Positions 53,079-61,515 of a DNA stretch of 64,000 nucleotides are shown here, in pieces. The notes below the pieces were generated by a model that saw nothing but the letters and a program-made list of their open reading frames with translations, did no database searches and was not told the DNA's origin. How positions within the stretch are numbered: position 1 is the first letter of the stretch; each line of letters begins with the position of its first letter. Made by a program: the position numbers and the translations under genes. The stretch spans positions 5,943,014-6,007,013 of the forward strand of contig NZ_CP025096.1 of the NCBI RefSeq assembly GCF_002831565.1, given 5' to 3'. This stretch comes from Spirosoma pollinicola. Lineage in GTDB: Bacteria > Bacteroidota > Bacteroidia > Cytophagales > Spirosomataceae.

Positions 53079-53811
53079 GGGGCAAATGTACTGCGTCGTT
53101 TTCATACTCGATGTACCAGTAGAAAGCTACATACATCAGAAATAGGACAAGGCCGTAAGCAAGGGTCAATTTCAGACTCAGGTGGTCGTGATAGGCGCGG
53201 GCAATAGCTATCGTCAACGCCGAGGGGCTTGTCAGCACATCCCAGCTGTTCCACCGGCCAACCCGGCCCAGGTAAATGCCGAATCCTGACAAGATCTGGC
53301 TACAAAAAATCAATGCCCAGGTAAGTGCGTTTCCTGCTGATGGCCGAATGATCCGATGAACAATCAAAATGGAATATAAACCCACCAGCAAGCCTGTCAG
53401 GGCAAACACGAACAGCGCCATGGTATCGAACCAAAGTAACGGTTGATCGACATTTCGAATGTGAAACAGATCGGTAATGATGTACGGCGCATTCGGCAAA
53501 AACGCCAGCCATGTTGCCAAACCACCGGCCAGTAACCATCGGTGTTTGAAACCCGACTGCCGTAAATCGCGCAACACCAGCACAACGCCTAACGGAAACC
53601 AGGCCAGAAAGAGGTTCCAGGTGAGCATAATAAAGAACCACCAGTTGCCTGTTAACAGGCAACTGGTCGTAACCAGGCCAAGGCCTATTACGGTTAACAG
53701 GGCTAATGCCCGTAAGCCCTTACCAGGCCGAGCGTCGCGAGGGGAGATCATACCGGATTGATAAGGAGAAGTAGCTATCGTGTGCATTGTATAAAGTACT
53801 TTGTTTTGCAA
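53071..53811 (-). CDS. DUF1361 integral membrane protein
   Basis: A 246-residue membrane protein with about seven helices. LAFLPNAPYIITDLFHIRN is the hallmark of DUF1361; WNLFLAWFPLGVVLVLR, YSILIVHRIIRPSAG and LGRVGRWNSWDVL also fit. Function unknown; the gene is coupled to dgkA, which points to lipid or envelope work (inference). The start could also be at 53787 (MHTIATSP) or 53751. The coding sequence contains a perfect 26-bp palindrome at 53641-53666. Confidence 0.88.
   Translation of the reverse strand: MQNKVLYTMHTIATSPYQSGMISPRDARPGKGLRALALLTVIGLGLVTTSCLLTGNWWFFIMLTWNLFLAWFPLGVVLVLRDLRQSGFKHRWLLAGGLATWLAFLPNAPYIITDLFHIRNVDQPLLWFDTMALFVFALTGLLVGLYSILIVHRIIRPSAGNALTWALIFCSQILSGFGIYLGRVGRWNSWDVLTSPSALTIAIARAYHDHLSLKLTLAYGLVLFLMYVAFYWYIEYENDAVHLPHD
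53641..53666. repeat. Perfect 26-bp palindrome inside DUF1361
   Basis: Reading 53641-53666 gives the same sequence on both strands (13 bp each side, centre GTTAAC). It encodes part of the first membrane helix and the loop after it. Confidence 0.9.
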
Positions 53812-53818
53812 AGTAAGT

Positions 53819-53863
53819 AAATAAAAAGATTGCCTCTCATTTAGAGAGGCAATCTTTTTATTT
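53819..53863. repeat. 19-bp perfect hairpin between divergent genes
   Basis: Stem 53819-53837 with 53845-53863, 7-nt loop, with A/T-rich ends like a terminator. But the genes on both sides point away from it, so it cannot simply end either one. Confidence 0.9.
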
Positions 53864-53985
53864 ACTGGGTTAGAATGGACTCGATTTGCTTCCGAAATCA
53901 GGCGGTTTGGAGAAGAGGAGGGAGGAGAGGATTTATTCTCATTTTACACCTATTCCCCTTTCTCCTTTTCCATTATCTTTACCGT

Positions 53986-54810
53986 ATGACGTTTACTGAA
54001 ATGCCCCCCCGCCGTCAGGAACAACTGATGGCGTTTGATCGACTCCTGACCATCATGGATGAGTTGCGCGAACAGTGCCCCTGGGATCGCAAACAAACCC
54101 TGGAAAGTCTGCGCCACCTCACCATCGAAGAAACATACGAACTCTCCGACGCCATTCTGGAAAAGGATTTGCCCGAAATCCGTAAAGAGTTAGGTGATAT
54201 TCAGTTACACCTGGTTTTTTATGCCAAAATCGCATCGGAAACCGGAGATTTCGACATTGCTGATGTATTGAATGGAGTTTGTGAGAAACTTATTAGTCGC
54301 CATCCACACATTTATGCCGATGCTAGTGGTAGTAAAGTTATCGCCGATACCGAAGAGCAGGTAAAGGCAAACTGGGAGCAGCTTAAGCTTAAAGAAGGGA
54401 ACAAGTCGGTGCTGGGTGGCGTGCCGGGGTCGTTACCCGCTCTGGTGAAAGCCATGCGTATACAGGAAAAAGCACGGGGAGCCGGTTTTGACTGGGACGA
54501 AAAAGAGCAGGTTTGGCAGAAAGTAGAAGAAGAAATGCAAGAGTTTAAAGCCGAATTCAACGCAGATACCAATGCGGTTATAGACCACCAGCGAGCCGAA
54601 GGTGAATTTGGTGATTTACTTTTCTCCCTTGTCAACTATGCCCGCTTCATAGATATTAACCCCGAAACCGCTCTTGAACGTACCAATAAAAAATTTATCA
54701 AGCGTTTTCAATACATCGAAGAACAAGCCCGTAACAATGGCAAAGCCCTCAGAGATATGACGCTGGCCGAAATGGACGTCTACTGGAACGAAGCCAAGAA
54801 AGATGTATGA
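53986..54810 (+). CDS. mazG: Nucleoside triphosphate pyrophosphohydrolase MazG
   Basis: A 274-residue two-domain MazG. The N-terminal domain has CPWDRKQTLESLRHLTIEET and ELGDIQLHLVFYAK; the C-terminal domain has GFDWDEKEQVWQKVEEEM and EFGDLLFSLVNYARF. The Glu/Asp clusters bind Mg. It hydrolyses non-canonical or excess (d)NTPs to monophosphate and pyrophosphate, and in some bacteria lowers ppGpp. The start at 53986 is chosen because the upstream extension is low-complexity and hydrophobic. Its stop codon lies inside an inverted repeat that separates it from the next gene. Confidence 0.94.
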   Translation: MTFTEMPPRRQEQLMAFDRLLTIMDELREQCPWDRKQTLESLRHLTIEETYELSDAILEKDLPEIRKELGDIQLHLVFYAKIASETGDFDIADVLNGVCEKLISRHPHIYADASGSKVIADTEEQVKANWEQLKLKEGNKSVLGGVPGSLPALVKAMRIQEKARGAGFDWDEKEQVWQKVEEEMQEFKAEFNADTNAVIDHQRAEGEFGDLLFSLVNYARFIDINPETALERTNKKFIKRFQYIEEQARNNGKALRDMTLAEMDVYWNEAKKDV

Positions 54811-54863
54811 TATACGGTACATGAGGTATTATACACGAAAATACATCATGTACCGTATATCAT
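54807..54863. repeat. 23-bp inverted repeat across the mazG stop codon
   Basis: Arms 54807-54829 and 54841-54863 match at 22 of 23 positions around an 11-nt loop. The TGA stop of mazG (54808-54810) is part of the left arm. The neighbouring genes run in the same direction. Confidence 0.9.
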
Positions 54864-54894
54864 ATACCATACATACTACATCTTACATTAAATC

Positions 54895-55659
54895 ATGCGT
54901 ATTGCTTTCCTGACCGATATGCACTTAGGTGCCGATGGTGAACTTGTACAGGGTGTCGATGTTCGACAGAACTTTTTAAGGGCACTCGAAACTGTAGCTG
55001 AGTTGAAGCCGACCTGCTTAGTACTTGGCGGAGACATCTGCGATACCAAAGGCGATCCGGCCATCTATGCGTGGGTCAGAAAACAGATTGATCTACTCCC
55101 GTTTCCGAATTATGTGATTGCGGGTAATCACGATGACTCGGTAATTATGGCTGAGGTATTCAATAAACGCCACGATTTAACCAGTGGCGAATTGTATTAT
55201 GCGTTGCCGCTGGAAGGTCGCCCGGCTTTGTTTCTGGATTCATCGAAGGGAGAATTTTCTGCTACCCAATGGGACTGGCTGCACGAGTATTTTTTGGCCC
55301 TTCGCGACAACAACATTGTGATATTCATGCACCATCCGCCCCTTCCTGCCGATGTCCAGTTTATGGATCGCAAATATGCTTTTCGGCAAAGCGATGAATT
55401 CCTGGAATTAGTGCGTGATTTGCCCTGTCATGTAACAGTCGTTTGTGGCCATTACCATGTTGAAAAAGTAGTGCAACGGGGCAATTTGCTGGTACTGCTA
55501 ACGCCTTCTACGTTTTACCAGCTACAACAGGACACGCCCGAATTTGCGGTCGATAACTACCGGATTGGTATCCGAGAAATCAACCTGACAACACACGGCA
55601 CAAATAGCACTGTGGTTTATCTGGAACCTGCCTCCATAAACCAGCGCGTTACACAATAA
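54895..55659 (+). CDS. Calcineurin-like metallophosphoesterase
   Basis: A 254-residue phosphodiesterase of the class III cyclic-nucleotide type. The metal ligands appear in order: DMHLG (D-x-H), GGDICD, GNHDDS, FMHHPP and CGHYH. This matches CpdA-like 3',5'-cyclic AMP phosphodiesterases, but other substrates are possible for this broad family. No signal peptide, so cytoplasmic. It follows mazG on the same strand after an inverted repeat. Confidence 0.9.
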   Translation: MRIAFLTDMHLGADGELVQGVDVRQNFLRALETVAELKPTCLVLGGDICDTKGDPAIYAWVRKQIDLLPFPNYVIAGNHDDSVIMAEVFNKRHDLTSGELYYALPLEGRPALFLDSSKGEFSATQWDWLHEYFLALRDNNIVIFMHHPPLPADVQFMDRKYAFRQSDEFLELVRDLPCHVTVVCGHYHVEKVVQRGNLLVLLTPSTFYQLQQDTPEFAVDNYRIGIREINLTTHGTNSTVVYLEPASINQRVTQ

Positions 55660-55835
55660 CTCCTCGCGGGGCAAATGAACGTACTAATACGGGGATACAT
55701 TATTGTCATAACGTATTGATACTTACCCTAAAATCAGCAGTTATACAAAAAGTAAAAGCCGTAGTTCTTCGCTATAATAAACTACGTTGCCAGCCGACTT
55801 TTGACGAAGTTTTCACCTTTAACTAACTTCTCAAA

Positions 55836-56177
55836 ATGGAAGCACCTAAAGTAACCAAAGGCAGCGAATTTCATGTCGTGCTCGGCGGTTTGAAACTCTC
55901 CGATAAACTCGAAAATCACATTGCGTCGGAGATTCAGCGCGTTGTTGCAGCGGCCTTAACGGATTATCCAAACCCCGATGACCCGGATGGCGATGATGGT
56001 CTGGCAGGAGGTCGACGTCAACACGGTACCGGCCGGTTCGGTCCGTATGTAGTAATCCCGTCTAAAGATTGGCTGGGCCGTTGGCTTCAACTTGTAGGTA
56101 AAGATTTCAGGGTCAATCCTGAAGTGGTTGGCCAACTGGAGAAAAATCTGCAAAAAGGACTTCAGTTCAACGTTTAG
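55836..56177 (+). CDS. Hypothetical protein, first gene of an unknown pair (113 aa)
   Basis: A 113-residue soluble protein I do not recognise. The N-terminal half looks like strand-helix (SEFHVVLGGLKLSDKLENHI, ASEIQRVVAAALTDY). A Gly/Asp-rich flexible linker follows (NPDDPDGDDGLAGGRRQHG), and the end is amphipathic (PSKDWLGRWLQLVGKDFRV). There are no cysteines. Its stop codon is 4 bp before the ATG of the cysteine-rich gene, so the two are surely cotranscribed and probably interact. A precursor or carrier protein with a helper is one guess; there is no supporting enzyme nearby. Confidence 0.75.
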   Translation: MEAPKVTKGSEFHVVLGGLKLSDKLENHIASEIQRVVAAALTDYPNPDDPDGDDGLAGGRRQHGTGRFGPYVVIPSKDWLGRWLQLVGKDFRVNPEVVGQLEKNLQKGLQFNV

Positions 56178-56181
56178 GGGA

Positions 56182-56604
56182 ATGGTAACGCCCCATACTA
56201 CCTTATGCCCCAGTGCAACGGCTCAGGAAGGGGCGTTGCTGCTGGGCGTGGTTGGCCCCGACAAGTCGGTTCGGTTCCTGCCTGAACCGGAGCCAATGAC
56301 CACCCAACTGACCGAGTCCGTTACCGCTATTGACAATCCCGAACAGCATTTTCGTTTTGCCAATAAGTGCGCAAAATCGGGTTGTAACCAATGGCAATCC
56401 GGACGATGCGGAGTAATTGATCTGGTTATGTCGGTCAATCAACATCTGGAGGCACCTGTTTCGTTACCCCCCTGCGCCATTCGGGCGCAATGTCGCTGGC
56501 ACAAACAGAGTGGCCCTACAGCCTGTACCGTTTGTCTGTTCATCATCACCGATTCATCGAAAACCAGCGAAGAACGGCTTGAATACATTGACGCGAATTT
56601 TTAA
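56182..56604 (+). CDS. Cysteine-rich hypothetical protein, second gene of the pair (140 aa)
   Basis: A 140-residue protein with eight cysteines at about 9, 63, 68, 76, 98, 104, 115 and 118: C-x4-C-x7-C and C-x5-C-x10-C-x2-C. They lie in two clusters (CAKSGCNQWQSGRC and CAIRAQCRW...CTVC) that could hold zinc or an iron-sulfur cluster. The N-terminus reads GALLLGVVGPDKSVRFLPEP. No signal peptide, so the cysteines sit in the reducing cytoplasm, favouring metal binding over disulfides. The ATG at 56182 is preferred over 56128, which would overlap the first gene by 50 bp. Its TAA stop codon is part of the left arm of the following inverted repeat. Confidence 0.78.
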   Translation: MVTPHTTLCPSATAQEGALLLGVVGPDKSVRFLPEPEPMTTQLTESVTAIDNPEQHFRFANKCAKSGCNQWQSGRCGVIDLVMSVNQHLEAPVSLPPCAIRAQCRWHKQSGPTACTVCLFIITDSSKTSEERLEYIDANF

Positions 56605-56690
56605 TGAATAATGTGTAATGAACAATGGATAATGGGCAGTAGATTGATTATCGCACCCATTATCCATTGTTCATTACCCATTATTCATTA
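56602..56690. repeat. 35-bp inverted repeat across a stop codon, between convergent genes
   Basis: Arms 56602-56636 and 56656-56690 match at 34 of 35 positions around a 19-nt loop. The arms are built from short AT-rich words (AATGAATAATG, AATGGATAATGGG). The left arm begins at the TAA stop of the Cys-rich gene; the right arm ends 10 bp before the guaB stop codon. Confidence 0.93.
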
Positions 56691-56700
56691 AAAACCTCTT

Positions 56701-58173
56701 TTATCTTGCCGAGTAATTCGGCGCTTCTTTCTGAATTGAAATATCATGTGGATGACTTTCGCGTACACCCGCCGATGTAATTTTTACAAACTTGGCTTGT
56801 TGCAACGTCGGAATGTCGATAGCACCGCAATAACCCATGCCCGCTTTCAGACCGCCAACCATCTGGTACACAATCTCAGACAATCTACCTTTAATGGGTA
56901 CACGGCCAACAATACCTTCGGGCACGAGTTTTTTGATATCGTCTTCGGCATCTTGAAAATAGCGGTCTTTCGATCCTTCTTCCATCGCTTCCACCGAACC
57001 CATACCCCGGTACGTCTTGAACCGACGACCTTCGTACAGCACCACTTCGCCGGGAGCCTCTTCAGTACCAGCTAAAAGGGAGCCAATCATTACCGTGCTG
57101 GCGCCACCGGCGAGTGCTTTTGTAATGTCGCCTGAGAACCGAATACCACCATCGGCAACAATAGGAACACCGGTTCCCTGCAACGCATTGGCAGCTTCAT
57201 AAACTGCCGTGAGCTGGGGCATACCAATACCAGCAATAATTCGGGTTGTGCAAATACTGCCCGGTCCTACGCCCACTTTCACTGCATCGGCACCGGCATC
57301 GGCAAGGGCTTTGGCCCCTTCGCCCGTTGCTACGTTACCGGCCATAACCTGCAACTTTGGGAACTTCTCTTTAATAGTCCGAACCGCGTCCAGAACGCCT
57401 TTGGAGTGGCCGTGTGCCGTATCGACACTGATTACATCAACGCCCGCCTTAACAAGTGCTTCAATCCGTTGAATCAAATCGGGCGTAACGCCAACTGCCG
57501 CACCAACCCGTAGGCGACCTAATTCGTCCTTACAAGCGTTGGGATGGCTTTTTTTCTTGAGAATATCCTTGTAGGTAATCAACCCGACTAACTGGTAATC
57601 GTTATTGACGATGGGCAGTTTTTCAATCCGGTACTGTTGCAGAATGCTCTCCGCTTCTTCCAGCGTTAAGCCTTCCCGCGCCGTAATCAGGTTTTTCTGG
57701 GTCATAATACCCGTAACCGGCAACGAAGTGTCGTTCTGAAAGCGAAGGTCGCGGTTGGTCAAAATACCAACCAACTTATTGTTCTCATCTACAACCGGAA
57801 TACCGCCAATCTTGAACTCGCGCATGATCTTGAGCGCGTCAGCAAGGGTGGCTGTTTCGAGTAGCGTGATTGGGTCGATGATCATCCCGCTCTCCGAGCG
57901 TTTTACTTTCCGAACCTGGTCGGCCTGAGCCTCAATGCTCATGTTTTTGTGGATAATCCCGATGCCGCCTTCCTGCGCCATCGCAATCGCCAATGCCGAT
58001 TCCGTGACGGTGTCCATAGCCGCCGAAATAAGTGGAATGTTTAGCTGGATGTTGCGAGTGAGTTGGGTGACGGTTTTCGTGTCGCGTGGAAGTACCTCCG
58101 AATAGGCAGGCAGCAGCAGTACGTCGTCGTAGGTGAGAGCCTCGTAAAGAAACTTACTGGTATCTAAGCTCAT
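56701..58173 (-). CDS. guaB: IMP dehydrogenase
   Basis: A 490-residue GuaB of normal length. The TIM barrel begins LTYDDVLLLPAYSEV; a Bateman module of two CBS domains sits at about residues 95-215 (MIDPITLLETATLADALKI, GIMTQKNLITAREGLTLEEA). The catalytic Cys is in VGPGSICTTRIIAG and the flap in GMGSVEAMEEGSKDRYFQ. It oxidises IMP to XMP with NAD+, the committed step to guanine nucleotides. It is a single gene, transcribed toward the convergent unknown pair. Confidence 0.96.
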   Translation of the reverse strand: MSLDTSKFLYEALTYDDVLLLPAYSEVLPRDTKTVTQLTRNIQLNIPLISAAMDTVTESALAIAMAQEGGIGIIHKNMSIEAQADQVRKVKRSESGMIIDPITLLETATLADALKIMREFKIGGIPVVDENNKLVGILTNRDLRFQNDTSLPVTGIMTQKNLITAREGLTLEEAESILQQYRIEKLPIVNNDYQLVGLITYKDILKKKSHPNACKDELGRLRVGAAVGVTPDLIQRIEALVKAGVDVISVDTAHGHSKGVLDAVRTIKEKFPKLQVMAGNVATGEGAKALADAGADAVKVGVGPGSICTTRIIAGIGMPQLTAVYEAANALQGTGVPIVADGGIRFSGDITKALAGGASTVMIGSLLAGTEEAPGEVVLYEGRRFKTYRGMGSVEAMEEGSKDRYFQDAEDDIKKLVPEGIVGRVPIKGRLSEIVYQMVGGLKAGMGYCGAIDIPTLQQAKFVKITSAGVRESHPHDISIQKEAPNYSAR

Positions 58174-58322
58174 AGCAAATAGACTGGTGATGTTATTTGC
58201 CGGATAAAATTACGAAAAAAAACTGAACCAATCAGCGTATTCGCCAGGATTAATGTCAATTTTATAATTTATTGATTTGGAATAAGCGGATAGGCTCATC
58301 CCTTCTGTGATGAATGGGGCTG

Positions 58323-58757
58323 TTAGCCTGACATCTTTTCTAACTTAATGCGCACCGTTTTGCCGCTGTCGCCAACCTTGACTTCACAGTCACTGAACTT
58401 TGGCGCCGACAGTTTTGGCCTGAAATCGTTGCTGAAACCGAAGGGCTCTTTGGGAATACCAAATATGCGTTTGTCCATCTTTCCGTTGCTATTTTCATCA
58501 TGATAAACCGCTATAGCATATTCACCCGGCTCAACCGAAAAGGCTATTTGTACCCGTTCGTGCGAAGCATCGACTTTTTTGCCTTCTATCGGTTTGCCTT
58601 CCGGGAAATCCTTTCCGGGTTTGAAAATAGCCACATAAACAGCTCCTGTAAACACACGAACGTTGTGTACTTCAACGGTTAGGTTCGTTTTTTTTGGCGC
58701 ATCCGGGTTGGGAACATTAGCCAGAAAGAAGCTGAAAATCGAAAGCAAATAGAGCAT
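58323..58757 (-). CDS. DUF2141 periplasmic protein
   Basis: A 144-residue exported protein: signal peptide LYLLSIFSFFLANVP, then one beta-sandwich with the DUF2141 signature (NLTVEVHNVRVFTGAVYVAI, EYAIAVYHDENSNGKMDKRI, GIPKEPFGFSNDFRPKLSAP). Function unknown; DUF2141 proteins are common in Bacteroidota and have an EF-hand-like DENSNGKMD loop that may bind calcium. It is divergent from recJ with only 40 bp between the starts, so the promoters must overlap. Confidence 0.92.
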   Translation of the reverse strand: MLYLLSIFSFFLANVPNPDAPKKTNLTVEVHNVRVFTGAVYVAIFKPGKDFPEGKPIEGKKVDASHERVQIAFSVEPGEYAIAVYHDENSNGKMDKRIFGIPKEPFGFSNDFRPKLSAPKFSDCEVKVGDSGKTVRIKLEKMSG

Positions 58758-58797
58758 AAATGGGGTGTTTTTCTAAAAACGGATTTATCTTGCAATT

Positions 58798-60558
58798 ATG
58801 ATAGCCCAACCGCCCCCTCCGTCAAAACGCTGGATTACCAGATCCTTTCCTAATTCTAAGGAACAACAGGGGGCTATTGAAACATTAACCAATTCGCTCG
58901 GCGTTAGTCCTTTCTTATCGGCTTTGCTGGTGCAGCGAGGTGTGCAAACCTACGAAGAAGCACGGACGTTCTTTCGTCCTGAAATTGGTCATCTTCACAA
59001 TCCTTTTGAAATGAAGGATATGAATAAGGCCATTACACGCCTGCAAATGGCCATGCTTCCAGAACGGCAGGAAAAAATTCTGATCTACGGCGATTATGAT
59101 GTGGATGGTACCACCTCGGTGGCGCTGGTCTATAGTTTTCTGAAAAATTACCATACGGCCATTGATTTTTATATTCCTGACCGCTACAAAGAAGGCTATG
59201 GTATCTCGAGTCAGGGTATACAATGGGCCGCCGATAATGGGTTTTCCCTAATCATCGCACTCGACTGTGGCATAAAATCCATTGAGCGCGTGGCCGAAGC
59301 CAAAGCCCTGGGTGTTGATTTTATCATTTGCGATCACCACCGCCCCGGCGATATAGTTCCAGATGCCGCTGCCGTGCTTGATCCCAAACAGGAAGATTGC
59401 TTATATCCATATAAAGAGCTGAGCGGCTGTGGCGTAGGCTTTAAGCTCATGCACGCCTTTTGTCTGCACAAGAGCATTCCGTTGGATGAGCTATATCCGC
59501 TCCTCGATCTGGTTGCTGTCAGTATTGCCTCCGACATTGTGCCCATTACCGGCGAAAACCGGGTGTTGGCCTACTATGGCTTGAAACAAATTAATGCGTC
59601 GCCCCGCACCGGTCTGAAAGCATTGATTAAAATAGCCGGTTTTTCGCTCGGCCGCGAGCTGGATATTACAAACCTGGTGTTTGGTCTGGGGCCACGAATC
59701 AATGCCGCCGGACGGATTCAACATGCCAAAGCCGCCGTACAACTCCTACTGGCTGAATCGGAAGAAGAGGCCGACGAATTTGCGATGGCGATTAACAAGC
59801 ATAACAACAGCCGACGTGAGTTTGATAGCAGCATCACCGATCAGGCGCTGGCGATGATTCGGGAAAACGAAAGTCTGATTCATGCTAAAAGCACGGTGCT
59901 GTACGATGCCACTTGGCACAAAGGCGTCATTGGTATTGTAGCCTCGCGGTGTATCGAACATTTTCACCGGCCAACTATCATCCTGACGCAGTCGAACGAT
60001 AAGGCTGCCGGGTCGGCGCGGTCGGTGCCGGGTTTCGATGTGTATGAGGCAATTGAAGAGTGTGCCGATTTACTCGAACAGTTTGGTGGACATACATTCG
60101 CGGCTGGTATGACTATGGCCGTGTCCAATATCGAGGCTTTTCAGAAAAAGTTTGAAGAAGTCGTCGCGCGGAGTATAAAAGAAGAACACCTGACGCCCCT
60201 GATTGATATTGATTTACCACTGGATTTTAGTGAGATCAACGATAAATTGTATCGAATTGTGCGGCAAATGGGGCCATTCGGGCCACATAATTTACAACCC
60301 ACGTTTATGACCGAGGATGTATACCTCGTTAGCGAGCCGATCATCATGAAGGAGAAACACCTGAAGCTGAATGTACGGCAAGTGGATAAAGCATCCGGTC
60401 GGGCAAGTCAGACCTTAACGGCCATCGGCTTTGGGTTTGCTCATATCGCTGACCAGCTACGGTCCGGTAAACCCTTCTCCATTTGTTATCAGGTCGAGCA
60501 AAATCACTACAATGGCAATACCACGTTGCAGTTGATGCTTAAAGATGTGAAGGTGTAA
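58798..60558 (+). CDS. recJ: Single-strand-specific 5'-3' exonuclease RecJ
   Basis: A 586-residue RecJ of family length. The DHH catalytic domain has YGDYDVDGTTSVAL, ALDCGIKS and ICDHHRPGD; the DHHA1 domain has FGGHTFAAGM. The C-terminal OB-like part is present (FGPHNLQPTFM). It degrades single-stranded DNA during RecFOR recombination and mismatch repair; recO is also in this window at 62256. It starts with ATG at 58798. Confidence 0.96.
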   Translation: MIAQPPPPSKRWITRSFPNSKEQQGAIETLTNSLGVSPFLSALLVQRGVQTYEEARTFFRPEIGHLHNPFEMKDMNKAITRLQMAMLPERQEKILIYGDYDVDGTTSVALVYSFLKNYHTAIDFYIPDRYKEGYGISSQGIQWAADNGFSLIIALDCGIKSIERVAEAKALGVDFIICDHHRPGDIVPDAAAVLDPKQEDCLYPYKELSGCGVGFKLMHAFCLHKSIPLDELYPLLDLVAVSIASDIVPITGENRVLAYYGLKQINASPRTGLKALIKIAGFSLGRELDITNLVFGLGPRINAAGRIQHAKAAVQLLLAESEEEADEFAMAINKHNNSRREFDSSITDQALAMIRENESLIHAKSTVLYDATWHKGVIGIVASRCIEHFHRPTIILTQSNDKAAGSARSVPGFDVYEAIEECADLLEQFGGHTFAAGMTMAVSNIEAFQKKFEEVVARSIKEEHLTPLIDIDLPLDFSEINDKLYRIVRQMGPFGPHNLQPTFMTEDVYLVSEPIIMKEKHLKLNVRQVDKASGRASQTLTAIGFGFAHIADQLRSGKPFSICYQVEQNHYNGNTTLQLMLKDVKV

Positions 60559-60563
60559 GTTCC

Positions 60564-60582
60564 AAACAGCCACTGGCTGTTT
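60564..60582. terminator. Short hairpin after recJ
   Basis: Inverted repeat AAACAGCCA / TGGCTGTTT (60564-60572 with 60574-60582) six bases after the recJ stop codon. There is no T run, so termination is uncertain. Confidence 0.45.
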
Positions 60583-60732
60583 GACCCGTTGCACAGTTTA
60601 TCCATAAATTTTGTTAATAAATCGGGATGAAGATCCTCCTTGCCGAAAAATAGTTGGCAGTAGGTTGGATTACCGCGAACTTTGCGGTCGTCGTTATTGG
60701 CTCAGTCGGGCCGTTTAGTGTAACGCATCAGA

Positions 60733-61464
60733 ATGATTCTACGAACAGAAAATCTAGTAAAAAAATACGGGTCACGGTTGGTCAACGACAATGTATCGTA
60801 TCAGGTTGAAACCGGCGAAATCGTTGGACTTCTTGGCCCGAATGGTGCCGGTAAAACGACATCGTTTTATATGGCTGTTGGCCTGGTGAAGCCCAATAGC
60901 GGTAAAGTTTTCATTGACGATAAGGACGTGACCGACCTGCCGATGTACAAACGGGCTCGGCTTGGGCTGGGTTATCTGGCGCAGGAAGCATCAGTTTTTC
61001 GCGACTTGACCGTCGAAGAAAACGTGCTAGCCGTTCTTGAAATGAGCAGCCTGCCTAAAAAAGACCAAAAGCAAAAAGTAGAAGAACTGCTCGAAGAGTT
61101 TAGCCTGACGCACGTTCGGAAGAGCAAAGGCAAGGTTCTCTCTGGTGGCGAACGCCGACGTACGGAGATTGCCCGTGCATTGGCCGTTGATCCCAAGTTT
61201 ATTCTGCTTGACGAACCTTTTGCCGGTGTCGACCCAATTGCCGTTGAGGACATTCAGAGCATTGTCGCGAAGCTGAAGCATCGCAACATCGGCATCCTCA
61301 TCACCGACCACAATGTAAACGAAACCCTCTCCATCACCGACCGGGCGTATTTGCTGTTTGAAGGCAAAATTCTAAAACAAGGTACTGCCGAAGAACTGGC
61401 CAATGATGAACAGGTAAGGCGGGTTTATCTGGGGCAGCATTTTGAGTTGAAACGGAAAGTGTAA
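60733..61464 (+). CDS. lptB: LPS export ABC transporter ATPase LptB
   Basis: A 243-residue ABC ATPase: Walker A GPNGAGKTTSFY, signature LSGGERRRTEIARALA, Walker B FILLDEPFAGVDP, and the LptB-specific ending TDHNVNETLSITDRAYLLF...GTAEELANDEQVRRVYLG. LptB powers lipopolysaccharide extraction from the inner membrane with LptFG. The membrane partners are not in the window. Confidence 0.94.
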   Translation: MILRTENLVKKYGSRLVNDNVSYQVETGEIVGLLGPNGAGKTTSFYMAVGLVKPNSGKVFIDDKDVTDLPMYKRARLGLGYLAQEASVFRDLTVEENVLAVLEMSSLPKKDQKQKVEELLEEFSLTHVRKSKGKVLSGGERRRTEIARALAVDPKFILLDEPFAGVDPIAVEDIQSIVAKLKHRNIGILITDHNVNETLSITDRAYLLFEGKILKQGTAEELANDEQVRRVYLGQHFELKRKV

Positions 61465-61515
61465 ATACGGCAACCCGCCTATTGTTTTCCTGTGTGGGTT
61501 TACCCCCGCTGTACT

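Noticed and set aside
56128..56181. Longer start for the Cys-rich protein
   Set aside because: It would overlap the upstream gene by 50 bp; the ATG at 56182, 4 bp after that gene, fits an operon better.
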